This document shows, piece after piece, positions 16,851 to 25,012 of a DNA stretch of 64,000 nt. The notes below the pieces were generated by a model. It searched no databases and was not told the origin of the DNA. It was given only the letters and a program-made list of their open reading frames with translations. Each line of letters starts with the position of its first letter. Position 1 is the stretch's first letter. Both the position numbers and the translations under genes were made by a program. Source of the stretch: Nocardioides jejuensis (lineage in GTDB: Bacteria; Actinomycetota; Actinomycetes; Propionibacteriales; Nocardioidaceae); contig NZ_SJZJ01000002.1 in the NCBI RefSeq assembly GCF_004337475.1, positions 1 through 64,000 of the forward strand. Direction: 5' to 3'.

Positions 16851-17354
16851 TCAGCGGCCGGGCCGGACCGCCGTCAGCAGGCCGTAGCCCTCGGTGACCC
16901 GCGCCCACTCGACGTCGAACTCGAGCACGGCGACCGAGGCCGGCGGGAAGCCGATCATCAGCGACTCGGTGAGCGTCGGGTCGCCGGTGCCGTCGGACAG
17001 CACCTGGGCGAGGAAGTGGATCGTCGGGTTGTGCCCGAGCACGAGCAGCGTGGCTGCGTCGGGATCCGCGAACCGGATCAGGTCGAGGGCGGTGTCCGGC
17101 CCCGCGGCGTACAGCCCGTCGTCGTACGTCGGAGCCAGTTGCCAGCCTGCGGCGGCCGCGAGCGCCGCCCAGGTCTGGCGGGTGCGGGTGGCCCCGGAGA
17201 CCAGCGCGGTGTCGGGCACGACGCCCTGGTCGCGCAGCCACCCGCCGAGCACGCCGGCCATCTCCGTCCCGGCCGGCGTGAGCTCGCGCTCGACGTCGGA
17301 CGGCGCCCAACTCGCGGCTTCGGCGTGACGGACCAGGACCAGCGTGCGCTTCAC
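16851..17354 (-). CDS. SixA-like histidine phosphatase
   Basis: Histidine phosphatase superfamily protein of 167 residues. The catalytic LVRHAEA motif is at the N-terminus, SGATRTRQTW carries a phosphate-binding Arg, and the second His is in LLVLGHNPTIH. SixA dephosphorylates histidine phosphotransfer domains in Proteobacteria; in actinobacteria the partner is unclear. The GTG at 17354 (VKRTLVLVRHAEA) is chosen over the longer frame, which would run through the upstream dodecin. It follows dodecin by 7 bases. Confidence 0.85.
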   Translation of the reverse strand: MKRTLVLVRHAEAASWAPSDVERELTPAGTEMAGVLGGWLRDQGVVPDTALVSGATRTRQTWAALAAAAGWQLAPTYDDGLYAAGPDTALDLIRFADPDAATLLVLGHNPTIHFLAQVLSDGTGDPTLTESLMIGFPPASVAVLEFDVEWARVTEGYGLLTAVRPGR

Positions 17355-17361
17355 GAGCGGG

Positions 17362-17577
17362 TCACTCGTCGTCTTCGAGACGGAAGCCGATCTTGAGCGA
17401 GACCTGGAAGTGGTCGACCACGCCGTCGATGACGTGACCACGGACCTGGGTGACCTCGAACCAGTCGACGTGGCGCAGCGTCTTGCTGGCGCGCTCGACG
17501 CCGTTGCGGATGGCCTGGTCGATGCCGTCCGGGGACGTGCCGACGAGCTCGGAGATGCGGTACGTGCGGCTGGACAT
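17362..17577 (-). CDS. Dodecin (flavin storage protein)
   Basis: 71-residue dodecin, a hollow dodecamer that binds flavins. Almost the whole protein matches the family: TYRISELVGTSPDGIDQAI, then the flavin-stacking Trp in HVDWFEVTQVRG and a C-terminal VSLKIGFRLED strand. The start at 17577 has GGAGG six bases upstream; the longer frame would add ~40 residues that no dodecin has. Probably co-transcribed with the SixA phosphatase downstream. Confidence 0.92.
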   Translation of the reverse strand: MSSRTYRISELVGTSPDGIDQAIRNGVERASKTLRHVDWFEVTQVRGHVIDGVVDHFQVSLKIGFRLEDDE

Positions 17578-17674
17578 GGTGGCCTCCCACGGGTCGGTGC
17601 TGGACATCACGAACGGCCGGTCGACCGTCGACCCGGCCAGCCTATCGACGTGGGCTGCGACGTAGGCTGGAGGC

Positions 17675-17944
17675 ATGTCCGAACCGGTCAGGATCACCTC
17701 GGCGCCGATCTCGCCAGCGGACGAGATGAAGGGCCGGATGCGTCGCTATGTCATCGCGATGACGATCCGGACGGTCTGCTTCATCCTCGCGGTCGTCTTC
17801 CGCGACACGTGGGCGATGTGGGTCTTCCTCGTGGGCGCCGTCTTCCTGCCGTACGTCGCGGTGGTGATGGCGAACGCCGTCAACCGGCGCGACGACGCTC
17901 CCCTTGCGACCGTGATGGACTCGCGCCACATCCTCGAGCCGTGA
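17675..17944 (+). CDS. DUF3099 membrane protein
   Basis: 89 residues with two hydrophobic helices joined by a short turn (IRTVCFILAVVFRDTWAMWV and FLVGAVFLPYVAVVMAN). The RRYVIAMTIRTVCF segment is characteristic of the actinobacterial DUF3099 family, whose function is unknown. It diverges from dodecin and overlaps a possible GTG start of the next gene. Confidence 0.8.
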   Translation: MSEPVRITSAPISPADEMKGRMRRYVIAMTIRTVCFILAVVFRDTWAMWVFLVGAVFLPYVAVVMANAVNRRDDAPLATVMDSRHILEP

Positions 17945-17976
17945 GCGCCGGGATTCACTGGGATACTTGCCGCCTC

Positions 17977-18207
17977 ATGGACACACACGACCCTGCGCTG
18001 ACCTGCTCGTCCAAGGGCTGCACCGCCGACGCCGTCTGGGCGCTCCGCTGGAACAACCCGAAGATCCACACCTCCGACCGCCGCAAGGCGTGGCTGGCGT
18101 GCGCCGAGCACCTGGCGTCGCTCACCGACTTCCTCACGGCGCGCAACTTCCTGCGCGAGACCGAGGCGATCGCCGACTTCGTCCCCGACGAGGGCCCGCA
18201 GGCCTGA
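17977..18207 (+). CDS. Small Cys/His protein, probable zinc binder
   Basis: 76 residues with CSSKGC near the N-terminus and CAEH in the middle, a spacing fit for one zinc site, plus a conserved-looking WALRWNNPKIHTSDRRKAWLAC segment. Similar actinobacterial proteins next to DUF3099 are often labelled 'acetone carboxylase', which I think is a misannotation because this protein is far too small. An upstream in-frame GTG at 17941 would add 12 residues; ATG at 17977 is preferred. Confidence 0.75.
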   Translation: MDTHDPALTCSSKGCTADAVWALRWNNPKIHTSDRRKAWLACAEHLASLTDFLTARNFLRETEAIADFVPDEGPQA

Positions 18208-18214
18208 TCCGGCG

Positions 18215-19201
18215 TCAGCCGCCGATCGCGCTCATCGGCCGGTCCGGTTGGAGGAACGTCGGGTCGTCGATGCCGTGGCCCGCGCGCTTGCCGCGCAGTG
18301 CCGCCACCCAGCGCCCGGCGATCTCCTCGTCGGACGCGCCTGCGCGCAGCGGCGTACGGAGGTCGGATTCCTCGCGGGCGAAGAGGCAGTTGCGGATCTG
18401 GCCGTCCGCGGTCAGGCGCACCCGGTCGCAGTCACCGCAGAACGGGCGCGTGACGCTGGCGATGACGCCGACCGTGCCCGGGCCGCCGTCGACCGTCCAG
18501 AGCTCGGCGGGAGCGCTGCCCCGCGGCTCGCTGGCCGGGTCGAGCCGGAACGACGCCTGCAGGCTGGCCAGGATCTCGTCGGCCGTCACCATCTCGTCGC
18601 GCTGCCAGCCGTGCTGTGCGTCCAGCGGCATCTGCTCGATGAAGCGGAGCGCGTAGCCGCGCGCGAGGCACCAGTCGAGCAGCTCGGGAGCCTGGTCGTC
18701 GTTGACACCGCGCAGCAGGACCGCGTTGACCTTCACCGGTCCGAGCCCTGCATCCGCAGCCGCCTTGAGGCCCGCCACGACGTCGTGGAAGCGGTCGCGG
18801 CGGGTGATCGTCGCGAACGTCTCCGGCCGGATCGTGTCGAGGCTGACGTTGACCCGGCTCAGGCCGGCGTCGGCCAGCGTCTGCGCCGTGCGGGCCAGCC
18901 CGAGGCCGTTGGTGGTCAGGCTCACCTCAGGTCCGAACGCGGCGCTGCGTCGCACGATGTCGACCAGGCCGCGGCGCACCAGCGGCTCGCCGCCGGTGAA
19001 GCGGACCTCGCGGATCCCGAGCTGCTCGACACCGATCCGGACCAGGTGCACGACCTCGTCATCGGTCAGCTGCGTCTCGTCGGGCGCCCAGTCGAGCCCC
19101 TCGGCCGGCATGCAGTACGAGCAGCGGAGGTTGCAGCGATCGGTCAACGAGACGCGCAGGTCCGTGGCCACACGGCCGAAGCGGTCCTGGAGCAGCTGCA
19201 T
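18215..19201 (-). CDS. moaA: GTP 3',8-cyclase (molybdenum cofactor synthesis)
   Basis: Radical-SAM enzyme for the first step of molybdenum cofactor synthesis. The 328-residue protein has the N-terminal cluster motif with Cys23, Cys27 and Cys30 (RCNLRCSYC), FTGGEPLVR for SAM binding, the second cluster Cys255, Cys258 and Cys272, and the essential C-terminal Gly-Gly. No other moa gene is adjacent. It is divergent from SURF1 with only 32 bases between starts. Confidence 0.95.
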   Translation of the reverse strand: MQLLQDRFGRVATDLRVSLTDRCNLRCSYCMPAEGLDWAPDETQLTDDEVVHLVRIGVEQLGIREVRFTGGEPLVRRGLVDIVRRSAAFGPEVSLTTNGLGLARTAQTLADAGLSRVNVSLDTIRPETFATITRRDRFHDVVAGLKAAADAGLGPVKVNAVLLRGVNDDQAPELLDWCLARGYALRFIEQMPLDAQHGWQRDEMVTADEILASLQASFRLDPASEPRGSAPAELWTVDGGPGTVGVIASVTRPFCGDCDRVRLTADGQIRNCLFAREESDLRTPLRAGASDEEIAGRWVAALRGKRAGHGIDDPTFLQPDRPMSAIGG

Positions 19202-19233
19202 GGCTCCATGGTAGGTCCCGCTACCCTTCGGCC

Positions 19234-20031
19234 GTGCGTTCGCTGTCGTTCCTGATCAGTCGCCGATGGATCTCCTTCGCCCTGGTCGTCGCCCTTCTCG
19301 CCTACTTCGCCTGGTGGCTGGGCGAGTGGCAGTTCCACCGCCTCGAGGACCGCAAGGAGCGCAACGCCGTCACGGAGACCAACCTCCACGGCACGCCCGC
19401 CTCGTTGCGCGAGGTGTACTCGACCGACACGGATCTCCCCGCCTCGTCGGAGTGGAAGCGCGTCACCGCCACCGGCACGTACGACGCCGCCCACACGTTG
19501 CAGATCCGCTACCGGACCTTCGAGGGCAACGGAGGTGTCGAGGTCGTCGTACCCCTCACCACTTCCACCGGCACGGTGCTCCTCGTCGACCGCGGCTGGC
19601 TGCAGACGGAGAAGGCCACCGCGCCGGCCGCTGCCGTACCGGCGCCGCCCACGGGGCAGGTCATCGTGACCGGCTGGGCCCGCGCGGACGCGACCGAGTC
19701 CAACGCCGTCGACACGGCGGACGGGGTGCTCTCGACCCGGGCGATCTCGAGCCAGACCTACGACAAGGCCACCGGGCTGACGGCGTTCCGGGGTTGGCTG
19801 CAGCTGGATTCCGAGTCCCCCGCCGCGACCGCGAAGCCGACGCTGCGTCCGGGTGACCTCCCCGACCTCGGCAACGGACCGCACTTCTTCTACGGCCTGC
19901 AGTGGTGGTTCTTCGGCATCCTCGCCGTCTTCGGCTTCGGCTACCTGGCGTTCGACGAGTGGGCGATGCTCACCGGCCGCCGGCTCCCCCGCGACCAGCG
20001 GGTCTCGAAGCGTTCCGACCGCTCGAAGTGA
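19234..20031 (+). CDS. SURF1 family cytochrome oxidase biogenesis protein
   Basis: 265-residue SURF1 protein, helping assemble the haem centres of cytochrome c oxidase. The topology is classic: an N-terminal helix (WISFALVVALLAYFAWWLG) followed directly by EWQFHRLEDRKERN, a large periplasm-side domain with the VLLVDRGWL motif, and a C-terminal helix (HFFYGLQWWFFGILAVFGFGY). TACCCT about seven bases before the GTG could be a -10 for a leaderless transcript. ctaA and ctaB elsewhere in the window serve the same oxidase. Confidence 0.9.
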   Translation: MRSLSFLISRRWISFALVVALLAYFAWWLGEWQFHRLEDRKERNAVTETNLHGTPASLREVYSTDTDLPASSEWKRVTATGTYDAAHTLQIRYRTFEGNGGVEVVVPLTTSTGTVLLVDRGWLQTEKATAPAAAVPAPPTGQVIVTGWARADATESNAVDTADGVLSTRAISSQTYDKATGLTAFRGWLQLDSESPAATAKPTLRPGDLPDLGNGPHFFYGLQWWFFGILAVFGFGYLAFDEWAMLTGRRLPRDQRVSKRSDRSK

Positions 20032-20033
20032 GC

Positions 20034-20792
20034 TCAGAGTGAGCGCAGCGCTCCGCCGTCGACGGGGAGCATGACGCCGGTCAGGTACGACGCCGCAGGG
20101 CTGAGCAGGAAGGCCGCCGCGCGGCCGAACTCCTCGGGCTCGCCGTAGCGCCCGAGCGGGATCGTCGCGGTCGCCCGCGCACGCGCCGCCTCGGGGTCGC
20201 CGCCGAGCGCGTCGAGCTCCTTGAGCCGGTCGGTCGCGATCCGGCCCGGCAGCAGGCCGTTGACCCGGATGCCGCGCGGGCCGACCTCGTCAGCGAGGTT
20301 CTTGGCCACCATCGCCAGACCGGGGCGCAGGCCGTTGCTGATGGTGAGGCCGGTGATCGGCGACTTCACCGAGCTGCTCAGCACGAACGCGATCGCTCCG
20401 CAGGCGGGCAGGGCCGCCGCGAGCTCGCGCCCCAGGCGCACGGCGCCGAGGAACACGCTGTGGAACGCGTTGGTCCACTGCTCGTCGGTGCTGCTCGCGA
20501 CGGTGCCCGGCGCAGGGCCGCCGACACTCACGAGCGCGCCGTCGAGCCGGCCGAACGTGTCCAGGGCGGTCCGCACCAGCAGTCCGGGCACCTTCGGATC
20601 GGCGTTGTCAGCGACGACGCCGACGGCGTTCTCCTCGCCGAGCTCGGCGACCGCGTGGTCGAGGCTCTCCCGGCTGCGGCCGCTGAGCACGACCCGCGCG
20701 CCCTCGGCGACGAGCTGGTCAGCGGTGGCGCGGCCCAGGCCGCGGGCTCCCCCGGTGACGATGAAGACGCGGTCGGCGAGCTGGAGATCCAT
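20034..20792 (-). CDS. Atypical SDR family oxidoreductase lacking YxxxK
   Basis: 252 residues with the Rossmann motif TGGARGLGRATAD at the N-terminus. The usual NNAG is replaced by SVGGPAPG, and the catalytic YxxxK is absent: after the SSSVKS run the expected position reads ISNGLRPGLAMVAKNLADE. A group of FabG-like SDRs shares this SN-LR-GL pattern; their chemistry is unclear, and they may be catalytically altered or inactive. ATG at 20792 is used because upstream sequence is a repeat element. It converges with SURF1. Confidence 0.8.
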   Translation of the reverse strand: MDLQLADRVFIVTGGARGLGRATADQLVAEGARVVLSGRSRESLDHAVAELGEENAVGVVADNADPKVPGLLVRTALDTFGRLDGALVSVGGPAPGTVASSTDEQWTNAFHSVFLGAVRLGRELAAALPACGAIAFVLSSSVKSPITGLTISNGLRPGLAMVAKNLADEVGPRGIRVNGLLPGRIATDRLKELDALGGDPEAARARATATIPLGRYGEPEEFGRAAAFLLSPAASYLTGVMLPVDGGALRSL

Positions 20793-20804
20793 GGCAAGGA
20801 GCCT

Positions 20805-20966
20805 AGGGCGTGTCTGACAAACCGTCTCCGTCGCGAGCGGTGTCCGGTGCGTGGGCTGGCAAGGCGGAGGAGGGAGCCGTGGCGGAGCCACGGCGACTGA
20901 CGACAACGCAGCCAGGGCACGTGCAGGGCGACGCGTAGCAGGCGCAGGGTTTGTCAGACACGCCCT
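20805..20966. mobile_element. Family B MITE-like element with 19-base terminal inverted repeats
   Basis: AGGGCGTGTCTGACAAACC at 20805-20823 is the exact reverse complement of 20948-20966, so a 162-base segment is bounded by perfect terminal repeats. Inside are a conserved block GGCAAGGCGGAGGAGGGA (20858-20875), a hairpin CCGTGGC-GGA-GCCACGG (20877-20893) and a second block starting GACGACAACGC (20899-20930). Both blocks recur at 39347-39436 around a different hairpin. No open frame or clear target-site duplication is visible. It may be a non-autonomous transposable element or a structured RNA element. Confidence 0.7.
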
Positions 20967-21055
20967 CGACGGCGCCCCGCACGTCGAAAGAAGGACGGCG
21001 CGTCGCCGGGAGTCGGCCGACCCGGGACGGTTACATGGAACGACGGAGGTGCCTG

Positions 21056-21166
21056 ATGGGCGAGCACGAACACGAGTGGCACCTGGCGGCCGTCGACTTC
21101 GAGGACGCGATGGTCGTCAGGGAGTACGCCTGCGCGGGCTGCCCCGAGGTGCGGATCGGCGACTAG
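21056..21166 (+). CDS. Very small HxWH/CxxC protein
   Basis: 36 residues (MGEHEHEWHLAAVDFEDAMV to PEVRIGD) with HEHEWH near the start and CAGC near the end, suggesting a single metal site. GGAGG lies 6 bases before the ATG, which is why I accept so short a gene; an upstream in-frame ATG at 21035 would add 7 residues. Its TAG stop overlaps the convergent SDR stop through CTAG. Function unknown. Confidence 0.55.
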   Translation: MGEHEHEWHLAAVDFEDAMVVREYACAGCPEVRIGD

Positions 21167-21903
21167 AAGAGCTGCCCGCGGAACGTCTTGTGCTGCGCGG
21201 CCTGCGCCAGCGGTCGTACGACGAGCCGGTCGATGTTGACGTGGGGCGGCAGCTGCACCGCGAAGGCGATGCACGCCGCGACGTCGTCCGCGACGAGCGG
21301 CCGGTCCACGTCGGCGTACACGCTGTCGGCGCGGGCACTGTCGCCGCCGAAGCGGTTGAGCGAGAACTCCTCGGTCTGCACCATGCCGGGCGCGATCTCG
21401 ACGACGCGGATCGGTTCGCCGTTGAGCTCGAGGCGGAGCGTCTCGGTCATGGCGGCCTGCGCGTGCTTGGCGGCGCTGTAGCCACCGCCGCCCTCGTAGT
21501 TGATGTGCCCGGCCGTCGAGGTCAGGTTGACGATCGTCGCGTGCGGCCGACGGCGCAGCGCCGGGAGCAGCGCCTGCGTGACGCGCAGGGTGCCGAGGAC
21601 GTTGACGTCGTACATCCGCTGCCAGTCGTCGGTGCTGCCGCCCGCGACGGAGTCGAGCCCGACGGCGCCTCCGGCGTTGTTGACGAGGACATCGAGGTCC
21701 CCGACGGCCTCGGCCAGAGCCGCCACCGAGGCGTCGTCGGTGACGTCGAGCGCAACGGCCCGGGCACCGATCTCCTCCGCGAGCGCCTCGAGCCGGTCGA
21801 GGCGGCGCGCCGCGACCACGACGTCCAGGCCATCGGCGGCGAGGCGGCGGGCGGTGGCAGCACCGATGCCGCTGCTGGCACCGGTCACGAGTGCGGTCGT
21901 CAT
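21163..21903 (-). CDS. SDR family NAD(P)-dependent oxidoreductase
   Basis: Classical SDR of 246 residues: TGASSGIGAATARR at the N-terminus, LDVTDDAS for the adenine pocket, NNAGG, and the active-site YSAAK. The sequence around LNGEPIRVVEIAPGMVQTEEFS matches the YdfG-like/serine dehydrogenase subgroup, but no substrate can be named. It stands alone between convergent and divergent small genes. Confidence 0.88.
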   Translation of the reverse strand: MTTALVTGASSGIGAATARRLAADGLDVVVAARRLDRLEALAEEIGARAVALDVTDDASVAALAEAVGDLDVLVNNAGGAVGLDSVAGGSTDDWQRMYDVNVLGTLRVTQALLPALRRRPHATIVNLTSTAGHINYEGGGGYSAAKHAQAAMTETLRLELNGEPIRVVEIAPGMVQTEEFSLNRFGGDSARADSVYADVDRPLVADDVAACIAFAVQLPPHVNIDRLVVRPLAQAAQHKTFRGQLF

Positions 21904-21931
21904 GACCGCAACCTAGCGGGCAGCCGGTTGG

Positions 21932-22237
21932 TCACTGGTGGACGAAGGTGAGCATGGCGACCCACAACGCGATCGCGCCGCTGGCGATGAAGCAGCCGAA
22001 CGGCACGACGGACGCACCGCGCACCGTGTCGCGGTCCTTCGGCTCCTCCTGGCGCTCGGCGAAGACGATCATCGCGACGCCCGTCGCGAAGAACGCGAGC
22101 GGCATCACGACATAGAGCACGAGGTGGTTCGAGCCCTGCCCGACGGCCTCCTGCAGGATCAGGAGCGCTTCGAACGCCACGAGGGCGAGGGAGACCAGCA
22201 GGAACGTCCCGGTGTGGCGCGGCATGACCGGAAGCAT
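21932..22237 (-). CDS. Small membrane protein
   Basis: 101 residues with three hydrophobic helices (FLLVSLALVAFEALLIL, LVLYVVMPLAFFATGVAMIV, GCFIASGAIALWVAMLTF) and a charged loop (FAERQEEPKDRD). Not recognised. Two Met codons, at 22237 and 22225, compete as start and neither has a strong ribosome site. Confidence 0.6.
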   Translation of the reverse strand: MLPVMPRHTGTFLLVSLALVAFEALLILQEAVGQGSNHLVLYVVMPLAFFATGVAMIVFAERQEEPKDRDTVRGASVVPFGCFIASGAIALWVAMLTFVHQ

Positions 22238-22263
22238 GCCAGCCAGACGGCATGATTCCCGTC

Positions 22264-22680
22264 ATGTCCCCGTGGTTGCTCGTCGCCGTCGTCGCGGTGA
22301 CGGGTCTCCTGGTCTTCGTGTGGAGCTCCCGGGTCGCCGGGGGCGCGCTCCTCCTCGGTGCCGTCGTGGTCGCCATCGGCGCGAGTGGTGTCTCCACCGA
22401 CCTGCCTTCCTCGCCCGTCGGCGGGCACCCCTCCGCCTCGACGAAGGGCGACGCACCCTGGGTGCTGCGGGTGACCCTCGACGCCTCGGCGCCCCGGTCG
22501 CTGCCCGACCAGCTGACGAAGCGGTGGGTCGACGTACCGAGCGTGGGGTCGGCGCACCCGGATGCGCAGGGCCGGATCGTCGTACGCGGCGAGCCGGGGT
22601 CCAACGTCGTCGAGATGAACGCCGTGAAGGTCGCGCTCGGCGCGATGCCGCACGTGGAGTCGGTCGAGCGGATCCGCTGA
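22264..22680 (+). CDS. Membrane-anchored hypothetical protein
   Basis: 138 residues from the second Met. Two adjacent helices (MSPWLLVAVVAVTGLLVFVW and VAGGALLLGAVVVAIGA) precede a ~95-residue soluble domain containing RWVDVPSVGSAHPDAQGRIVV and ending HVESVERIR, which resembles a small alpha/beta fold. No family recognised. It diverges from the small membrane protein gene at 22237. Confidence 0.6.
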   Translation: MSPWLLVAVVAVTGLLVFVWSSRVAGGALLLGAVVVAIGASGVSTDLPSSPVGGHPSASTKGDAPWVLRVTLDASAPRSLPDQLTKRWVDVPSVGSAHPDAQGRIVVRGEPGSNVVEMNAVKVALGAMPHVESVERIR

Positions 22681-22770
22681 CTTTCGGCGCTCCTGTCGGA
22701 TCGGGGTGCCGCCGGACGTGGTGTGGGTGGAGGCTGTCCATCGGGGACGGCCCGACCGAGGAGGACCACC

Positions 22771-23094
22771 ATGCAGTTCCTGATCTCCGTCATCGACGAC
22801 GGCGCCGGCCGCGCCACCGCGACCGAGGACGCCGCGATCGACGCCTTCAACACCAAGCTCCAGCAGTCCGGCCAGTGGGTCTTCGCGGGCGGACTCGGGG
22901 CGCCGGGACCGGCCAGCGTGATCGACAACCGCGGCGACTCCCCGATCGTCACGGACGGTCCGTTCGTGGAGTCGAAGGAGTACCTCGCGGGTTTCTGGAT
23001 CATCACCGCTGACTCGCACGACGAGGCCGTCGCGCTGGCGACGGAAGCGTCGAAGGCATGTCACCGCAAGATCGAGGTGCGTCCGTTCCTCTGA
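22771..23094 (+). CDS. YciI family (DGPF domain) protein
   Basis: 107-residue YCII-related protein with the diagnostic TDGPFVESKEYLAGFWI segment and a C-terminal KIEVRPFL strand. These dimeric ferredoxin-like proteins are often linked to ECF sigma factors, but no sigma gene adjoins this one. A GAGGAGG site precedes the ATG by about 7 bases. Cytoplasmic; function unknown. Confidence 0.88.
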   Translation: MQFLISVIDDGAGRATATEDAAIDAFNTKLQQSGQWVFAGGLGAPGPASVIDNRGDSPIVTDGPFVESKEYLAGFWIITADSHDEAVALATEASKACHRKIEVRPFL

Positions 23095-23102
23095 GGCGGA
23101 CG

Positions 23103-23501
23103 TCAGCTGCGGGCGATCGCGGCCATCCCGTCGCGCGCGAGCGTGAGGCGGCCGTGATCCAGGTGCACGTCCACGTGCTCGCCAGCCTCGAAGAGGTCGG
23201 CGAACGTGCTTCCGCCGCCCAGCTGCGCCACGTCCGTGGAGACGAGCATGCGACGGACGATGAAGCCGCTGTCGTCCCACGCGATGCGGAAGTTCATCTC
23301 GTTGACCGTGTCGTCGAGGCGGATGTCATCGCCCACGAAGCGGAACGACGCGCCTCCAGGCGGGTCCGTCGCGAAGCCCGTCATCGACACAACGTGCCAC
23401 TCACGCAAGGCCAGCCGGAGCGGAGCGGCCGGGCGGAACGCGAGGAAGGCTGCGATCAATCCGGCGATGACCAGGCCGGGGATCCAGATCCGCTTCGGCA
23501 T
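23103..23501 (-). CDS. Hypothetical protein with N-terminal membrane anchor
   Basis: 132 residues: a hydrophobic N-terminal helix (IWIPGLVIAGLIAAFLAF) followed by a ~105-residue beta-rich domain (GASFRFVGDDIRLDDTVNEM and FRIAWDDSGFIVRRML). Not recognised. It is 11 bases downstream of the DUF6159 membrane protein and probably co-transcribed with it. Confidence 0.6.
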   Translation of the reverse strand: MPKRIWIPGLVIAGLIAAFLAFRPAAPLRLALREWHVVSMTGFATDPPGGASFRFVGDDIRLDDTVNEMNFRIAWDDSGFIVRRMLVSTDVAQLGGGSTFADLFEAGEHVDVHLDHGRLTLARDGMAAIARS

Positions 23502-23512
23502 CGTCGCCGACC

Positions 23513-24400
23513 TCAACCCCGGCGGCGCTTCTTCGGCGCGAAGGCGCCGGCCAGCGCGGCCTGCGGCACACCCGGGGTCGCCAGGCCGGCGGCGTACCGG
23601 TAGATGACGGCGCGGGCGTACGTCGAGATCGCGGTGAAGACGGTGACGACGGCGATGAACGCGCTGACCGCCGCGACGATCAGGACCACGCCAGCGGTGG
23701 TGAACACGACCGAGCCGGAGAAGGCCATCACGATGCCGACGATGAACGCCGCCGTCAGGCCGAAGGAGACGAGGACCTGCAGCAGACCGAAGCGGAGCGT
23801 CGTGCGCAGGCTGGTCCCCCATGTGTCGCGCAGGAGCTGAGACGAGCGCTTCACGGCTGCTACCGGACCGAGGCCCTCGGCCACGACGACGGGCACCACG
23901 AGGAACGACACGATCGCCCAGGCCAGACCACCGAGGAATCCGAAGAACTTGCCGAGGAACCCGAGGCGCTCCTCGAGCGCGCGCATGGCGAGACCGACCG
24001 TCGTCGTGAGCAACGCCCACCCGAGGATCGGACCGCGCAGGCGCCACGCGGCCGCCAGCACGCCGCCGATCGTCGGCTGCTCGCCCTCGGCACGCTGGTT
24101 GGCGCCGATGATCAGCGCGGCCTGGAAGTAGATCGCGACGACCGAGGCTGCGAACGCCGCCAGCGCGCCGCCGAGGTAGCCACCGATGTCGTCCGTGCCG
24201 CCGACGCTGCGGCCGAGGAGGAACCCCGGCACGAAGAGGATCACGGCCGCGATCAGCGACGCGATCGCGGAGATGACCGGGATCCAGAGGAGCTGCTTGT
24301 CGACCTTGAGCATCGACCAGCTGGCCGCGAGGATCTCGCGGCCCGTCGCCTTCGTGGGCGGCAACGCGGGCGGCTGCATGCCGGGGTTGTCGATCGTCAT
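23513..24400 (-). CDS. DUF6159 family membrane protein
   Basis: 295 residues with six hydrophobic helices. The layout matches DUF6159: an N-terminal ILAASWSMLKVDKQLLWIPV amphipathic entry, FVPGFLLG, and the central FLVVPVVVAEGLGPVAAVKRS loop followed by two further helix pairs. The C-terminus is basic (PKKRRRG). Function unknown; it may be a structural or transport-related membrane protein. Confidence 0.75.
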   Translation of the reverse strand: MTIDNPGMQPPALPPTKATGREILAASWSMLKVDKQLLWIPVISAIASLIAAVILFVPGFLLGRSVGGTDDIGGYLGGALAAFAASVVAIYFQAALIIGANQRAEGEQPTIGGVLAAAWRLRGPILGWALLTTTVGLAMRALEERLGFLGKFFGFLGGLAWAIVSFLVVPVVVAEGLGPVAAVKRSSQLLRDTWGTSLRTTLRFGLLQVLVSFGLTAAFIVGIVMAFSGSVVFTTAGVVLIVAAVSAFIAVVTVFTAISTYARAVIYRYAAGLATPGVPQAALAGAFAPKKRRRG

Positions 24401-24478
24401 GGATGCTCCTGGTGCGACAGCGGGTCCGACCGGGCAACGCTATCCGTGCAGGCGGCGCGCCGCAGGGATTACCTGCAG

Positions 24479-25012
24479 TCAGCGGGCGGTGATCCGCCAG
24501 TCCTGCTCGGAGGTGTCCGTTCCGTGCTGCCAGAGGTGGCGGGCATCCCGTGTGTAGGTGAAGTCGACCCGGTCCACGTAAGCAGTGCCGGGCTTCGACG
24601 CCACCAGCTTCATCACGATCTGGTCATGGTCTGTCTCTGCAGCGAGCACCAGGCGCTGCTCGTCATGGACCGGATCGAGACGGCTGCACATGCGCCCCAG
24701 TTGGTCACCGCCTCGAGTGCTGCCAGCTCCCACCGCGACGCTGGTGCGGCAGACCCAGAACGTCGCCGTGGCAGCCGCCGTGTTGGATGCGAAGTGCGCC
24801 CTCACGCCGTGAAGAGTGACTGTCTGTCGTGAGCCATGCATCGCGCCCGCCACACCCATCCAGTAGGACTCGTTGACCGGCTGGGGTGCGTAGTCGAAGT
24901 TCCCCAGCGCACTGGTATCACGCAGGACCGTCGGATGGGTCCAGGTCCAGCCACCCCACGACAGCCCGGCGGCCAGCGCCACCACGACCGCAATCCAGAT
25001 GCCCCGCCTCAC
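24479..25012 (-). CDS. Hypothetical exported or membrane-anchored protein
   Basis: 177 residues starting with a signal-anchor (IWIAVVVALAAGLSWGGWTW). The rest is a soluble domain with two Cys (FWVCRTSVA, GRMCSRLDP) that could form a disulfide outside the cell. No family recognised. Its GTG start overlaps the stop of the upstream 58-residue gene (GTGA), so the two form a pair. Confidence 0.6.
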   Translation of the reverse strand: MRRGIWIAVVVALAAGLSWGGWTWTHPTVLRDTSALGNFDYAPQPVNESYWMGVAGAMHGSRQTVTLHGVRAHFASNTAAATATFWVCRTSVAVGAGSTRGGDQLGRMCSRLDPVHDEQRLVLAAETDHDQIVMKLVASKPGTAYVDRVDFTYTRDARHLWQHGTDTSEQDWRITAR

